The position numbers and the translations under genes were made by a program. The notes below the pieces were generated by a model that saw nothing but the letters and a program-made list of their open reading frames with translations, ran no database searches and had not been told where the DNA came from. Positions 60,924 through 64,000 of a stretch of 64,000 bases of DNA are shown piece after piece. The stretch spans positions 2,108,001 to 2,172,000 of the forward strand of contig NZ_CP038213.1 of NCBI RefSeq assembly GCF_004526345.1, given 5' to 3'. The DNA is from Ornithinimicrobium flavum (GTDB lineage: Bacteria > Actinomycetota > Actinomycetes > Actinomycetales > Dermatophilaceae). Within the stretch, counting starts at the first letter, position 1. The number at the start of each line of letters is the position of its first letter.

Positions 60924-62755
60924 GGGGTCTCCTCCTCGTGCCGCGCCACGACGGCTCGGTCCGCGGCGTCCCGCGCGTAGGCCTGGACCAGGTCGCCGTA
61001 TCCCCCGCACCGGGAGAGCAGCTCGGCGTGGGTGCCCTGGTCGACGACCCGGCCCTGCTCCACGTAGACGATGTGGTCGGCGAGCATGATGGTGGCGAGC
61101 CGGTAGGCGACGACCAGGACGGTCATCCCCTCCCGGGTCTCCCGGAGGCCGGTGAGGATGGCCTGCTCGACCGTGGGGTCGACCGCGCTGGTGGCGTCGT
61201 CGAGGACGAGCAGGCGGGGGCGCCGCCAGATCGCCCGGGCCAGGGAGACCCGCTGCCGCTGCCCGCCGGACAGGCTGCCGCCCCGCTCGCCGATGACGGT
61301 GTCGAGACCGTCCGGCAGGGCACGGACGAAGGCGTCGGCCTGCGCCACGCGCAGCGACTCCCACACGCTCGCGTCGGTGGCGTCCTCGCCCAGGGTGACG
61401 TTGCCCCGGACGGTGTCGTCGAACATGAAGGTCTGCTGCGCCACGAGGGTGGCCACCCCGGGGATCTCGCCCCGGGCCAGCTCGGGGGCCCGGACACCGT
61501 CGATGGTCACCGTCCCGGAGTCCGGGTCGACGAGCCGCAGGGCCACGTTGGCCAGGGTGGTCTTGCCCGAGCCCGTCGGTCCGACCAGGGCCGTCGTCGT
61601 GCCGGCCGGCACCTCCAGGGTCACACCCCGGATGGTGGGCCGGTCCTCCCCCGCGTGGGTGTAGACCACGTCGGTGAGCCGCGACGCGGCGGGCTCCTCC
61701 CGTGGAGGGAGGGTCCGGTCGCCGTACGGCATACCCCCGGAGGCCCGCAGCACGTGCTGCACGCGGTCGAAGCCGACCACCGAGCGCGGGAGCTCGGCGA
61801 GCACCCACCCCAGGGCGCGGACGGGGAAGGCGAGGATGGAGAAGAGGTAGGCCATCTGCACGACCTCGGCCGCGCCGAGCTCCCCGCGCGAGACCTGCCA
61901 GGTGCCCGCACCGAGCACGGCGAGGGTTCCCAGGGTCGGGATGCCCTCGATGACCGGCTCGAAGGTCCCCCGGGTCCGCCCCACCTCGATGAGGGCGTCC
62001 CGCAGCTCGTGGGTGCGCACGCGGAAACGCTCGGCCTCCTCGTCCTCGCGCCCCATCGCCTTGACGACCATGCCCGCCTCGAAGGACTCGTGGGCCACCT
62101 CGGCGACCTCGGCCCGCAGCTGCTGGGCCTTGGTGATGCGGGGGGACATGAAGCGCTGGAAGACGAGGTTGGCCGCGAACAGGCCCGGGAAGACGAGCAG
62201 CCCGATGAAGGCCAGGAAGGGGTCGACCAGGACCATCATCACCCCGGCGATGACGAGCATGACGATGACCCCGATCGCCATCGGCAGGGGGTTGAACACC
62301 TGCCAGGTGGCCTCGACGTCGGCGTGCGCGTTGGACAGCAGCTGACCCGACGGGTGCGCGTGGTGCCAGGAGAGGGGGAGCCTGAGGTACTGCCGGGTGA
62401 CGTCCCGGCGGTAGCGGGCCTGCAGGTTGAAGCCGGCGATGGTGGCCCAGACCCGGCGCAGGATGACGCCGACGACGTTGACGGCCAGGACGCCCAGCAG
62501 GACCCCCAGGATCGTCCACAGCCCGACGGCCTCGACCCGCCGCGCGGCGACGGCCGGCGCGATCACGCCGTCGGTGACCCACCCGATCGCCCACGCCGTG
62601 CCCACGGTGGCACCGGCCCACAGGACGGACCCGACCACCGCCACGACGACCGGCCGTGGCTCGGCCTTCATGCCGCCCCAGATGACGCCCAGCCCGCGAC
62701 GCAGCACGGCGCGGGTGGGGGCCGGACGGGGGACGGGCGGACTGGTCGTGGACAT
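60920..62755 (-). CDS. Heterodimeric ABC exporter, subunit 1 (degenerate ATPase site)
   Basis: 611-residue half-transporter. Six transmembrane helices, then an ABC domain with Walker A GPTGSGKTTLA and an intact signature SLSGGQRQRVSLA. The catalytic carboxylate is Asp instead of Glu (VLDDATSAVD), and the switch histidine is Tyr (VVAYRLAT). This matches the non-catalytic chain of asymmetric exporters, complementary to the defects in subunit 2. A TATGAT -10 lies at 62818-62823, about 63 bp upstream. It faces away from the TIGR03085 gene. Confidence 0.92.
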   Translation of the reverse strand: MSTTSPPVPRPAPTRAVLRRGLGVIWGGMKAEPRPVVVAVVGSVLWAGATVGTAWAIGWVTDGVIAPAVAARRVEAVGLWTILGVLLGVLAVNVVGVILRRVWATIAGFNLQARYRRDVTRQYLRLPLSWHHAHPSGQLLSNAHADVEATWQVFNPLPMAIGVIVMLVIAGVMMVLVDPFLAFIGLLVFPGLFAANLVFQRFMSPRITKAQQLRAEVAEVAHESFEAGMVVKAMGREDEEAERFRVRTHELRDALIEVGRTRGTFEPVIEGIPTLGTLAVLGAGTWQVSRGELGAAEVVQMAYLFSILAFPVRALGWVLAELPRSVVGFDRVQHVLRASGGMPYGDRTLPPREEPAASRLTDVVYTHAGEDRPTIRGVTLEVPAGTTTALVGPTGSGKTTLANVALRLVDPDSGTVTIDGVRAPELARGEIPGVATLVAQQTFMFDDTVRGNVTLGEDATDASVWESLRVAQADAFVRALPDGLDTVIGERGGSLSGGQRQRVSLARAIWRRPRLLVLDDATSAVDPTVEQAILTGLRETREGMTVLVVAYRLATIMLADHIVYVEQGRVVDQGTHAELLSRCGGYGDLVQAYARDAADRAVVARHEEETP

Positions 62756-62817
62756 CGTGAGGTCGGCCTCCGGGGTCGCGGGTGGGGGTGGCTGACCCCG
62801 GTGGCAGACGACGTCCG

Positions 62818-62823
62818 ATCATA
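62818..62823 (-). promoter_or_regulatory. -10 element for the ABC exporter pair
   Basis: TATGAT on the minus strand, in the spacer shared with the divergent gene at 62903. The closest match to TATAAT in the window; the -35 is weak. Confidence 0.45.
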
Positions 62824-62902
62824 GGGTCCCCGCACCAGTCTCCCACGGCCGGCCTGCCGCCCGGCCGTCGAGGAGGCCCCCGCCGCGTGGTGAGATAGGT
62901 GC

Positions 62903-63550
62903 ATGTCCTCCCCCGCCGCCCCGCTCCGCCAGCTCATCGCCGAGACCGCGACCCGCCTGGGCCCGGACGCTCCCACGCTGTGCGACCCGTGGGACGTGCG
63001 CGCGCTGCTCGCCCACCTGGTCGTGCGCGAGTCCCGCCCCGACGCCCTGCCGGGGATCGGTCTCCCGGTGCCGGCGCTGCAACGGCACACCGCGTCGGTG
63101 CAGGAGTCGGTGGCCGCGGGGAGCTTCCCCCGGCTGGTCGCGACGTTCGGCGCCGGCCCGGCGCCCTGGTGGCCGACCCGGCTGCCCGTGCTGGACGGTC
63201 TGGTCAACACCGCCGAGCTGGCCGTCCACCTCGAGGACATGGTGCGGGCGCAGCCGGGCTGGGAGCCCACCGAGCTCCCGCCGGAGGTCCAGGCGGCCCT
63301 GTGGCGCACGCTGCGCGGCGCCGGCCGGATGCTCTACGCCTCGGCACCCACCGGGGTGGTGGCGGTGGCCGAGGGACACGGGCGGGTCGCCCTGCGCCGT
63401 CCCCCGGGTGAGTCCGGCACGGTCGTGCTGCGCGGCACCCCCCTGGAGCTGCTGCTCCACGCATTCGGCCGGGACGGTGTGGCCCGGGTGACCGTGGAGG
63501 GCGAGGAGGAGGACGTCGCCGCGCTGGCGGCCCACCGGCGCGGCGCCTGA
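62903..63550 (+). CDS. TIGR03085-type protein (mycothiol-dependent DinB/MDMPI-like fold)
   Basis: 215 residues. The N-terminal helical bundle has LCDPWDVRALLAHLVVRESRPDA, the hallmark of TIGR03085 proteins, which are related to mycothiol-dependent maleylpyruvate isomerases; His in LAHLV and in LAVHLEDMVRA are candidate metal ligands. The C-terminal half has a GTPLELLLHAFGR helix like SCP2-type or MDMPI C-terminal domains. Actual activity is unknown. Start ATG at 62903. It ends four bases before the kinase ATG, so the two are probably co-transcribed. Confidence 0.82.
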   Translation: MSSPAAPLRQLIAETATRLGPDAPTLCDPWDVRALLAHLVVRESRPDALPGIGLPVPALQRHTASVQESVAAGSFPRLVATFGAGPAPWWPTRLPVLDGLVNTAELAVHLEDMVRAQPGWEPTELPPEVQAALWRTLRGAGRMLYASAPTGVVAVAEGHGRVALRRPPGESGTVVLRGTPLELLLHAFGRDGVARVTVEGEEEDVAALAAHRRGA

Positions 63551-63554
63551 GGGT

Positions 63555-64000
63555 ATGCCGTCCTCCGCCCGACGCGGTCCGGCGCGGCCCTTCGTGCTGG
63601 CGCTGGACGGGCGCAGCGGGGCGGGCAAGACCGAGCTCGCGGCGCGGCTGTCGGCCGAGCTCGCGCTCCGGGACCGTCGGTGCGTGGTGGTCCACCTCGA
63701 CGACCTCTACCCGGGGTGGGACGGCCTGGCCGACGCCCTCCCCGGACTCTGCTCGGACGTGCTCGGCCCGCTGCGGGCGGGGAGCCCGGGACGGTACCGG
63801 TCCTGGGACTGGCACGCCGGACGACCGGGACCGGTCCGGACGGTCCGGCCCGCCCCGGTGGTGCTGGTCGAGGGCGTCGGCGCCGGGGCGGTGCCCTGCG
63901 CGGACCTGGTCGACCTGCGCGTGTGGCTCGAGGTCGAGGAGGAGGTGCGCCGGCGGCGGGCCCTGGAACGTGACGGCGACGTCCTCGCCCCCCACTGGCA
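63555..64000 (+). CDS. Uridine kinase-like P-loop NTPase (3' end off window)
   Basis: Open from ATG 63555 to the right edge (148 codons). The P-loop is GRSGAGKTELAARL (about residues 19-32), followed by VVVHLDDLYPGWDGL, the acidic substrate-site motif of uridine kinase-like proteins, and VVLVEGVGAGAVP. Family members phosphorylate nucleosides or small molecules; this group in actinobacteria is mostly annotated only as an ATP-binding protein. It starts four bases after the upstream stop. The C-terminus is not visible. Confidence 0.78.
   Translation, partial: MPSSARRGPARPFVLALDGRSGAGKTELAARLSAELALRDRRCVVVHLDDLYPGWDGLADALPGLCSDVLGPLRAGSPGRYRSWDWHAGRPGPVRTVRPAPVVLVEGVGAGAVPCADLVDLRVWLEVEEEVRRRRALERDGDVLAPHW

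Overview
The window is chromosomal DNA of a very high-GC actinobacterium. The genes that point there are rbpA, whiA, pdtaR (ANTAR output), the HGxxPAAW-type membrane protein beside trpC, a COX15/cyoE pair next to a sufR-sufBDC cluster, and a tkt-tal-pgi / secG-tpiA-pgk-gap / whiA-yvcK-rapZ-uvrC series. Gene order and protein style suggest Micrococcales, perhaps the Ornithinimicrobium/Serinicoccus/Janibacter group; that family-level guess is an inference. Almost everything is housekeeping. I see no phage, insertion sequence, CRISPR array, rRNA or defence island. No gene-free stretch exceeds about 300 bp.

Layout: 1-4.35 kb SUF Fe-S assembly with its regulator (minus); 4.5-8.06 kb an ABC-2 exporter (plus) and haem A biosynthesis ctaA-ctaB (minus); 8.3-13.4 kb tkt-tal-pgi (plus); 13.4-13.6 kb a repeat cluster; 13.6-17.5 kb rbpA, secG and glycolytic gap-pgk-tpiA (minus); 17.6-25.9 kb whiA-yvcK-rapZ and uvrA-Rieske lipoprotein-uvrC (minus); 26.1-33.8 kb gltB-gltD, a metallo-beta-lactamase-fold hydrolase and an EamA exporter (plus); 33.8-41.2 kb terC, uvrB, pepN, rpsA (minus); 41.4-46.4 kb a methyltransferase and livHMGF (plus) facing the substrate-binding lipoprotein (minus, 46.5-47.8 kb); 48-54.4 kb polA, thioesterase, DUF554, pdtaR, tRNA-Leu and pyk; 54.4-59.0 kb thioredoxin/MauE redox pair behind trpCBA and an HGxxPAAW gene; 59.1-62.8 kb a heterodimeric ABC exporter; 62.9-64 kb a TIGR03085-type protein and a truncated P-loop kinase.

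Functional themes: central carbon flux (tkt, tal, pgi, tpiA, pgk, gap, pyk), nucleotide excision repair (uvrA, uvrB, uvrC) with polA for resynthesis, Fe-S and haem supply, glutamate and tryptophan synthesis, and branched-chain amino acid uptake. Many genes start 6-8 nt after a TANNNT -10 box, so leaderless transcription looks common.

Two points need attention before use. First, several conserved genes are broken by one-base indels in G/C runs (sufR, ctaB, tkt, whiA, yvcK, livF), and the interval 29.47-33.79 kb has about 20 of them in gltB, gltD, the hydrolase, the EamA gene and the terC end; these look like consensus errors, not gene decay. Second, the most unusual DNA is the 13.447-13.598 kb block: a 16-C run, 22-bp tandem repeats with a perfect inverted copy, and paired DnaA-box-like sites, where many actinobacteria carry zwf-opcA-pgl.
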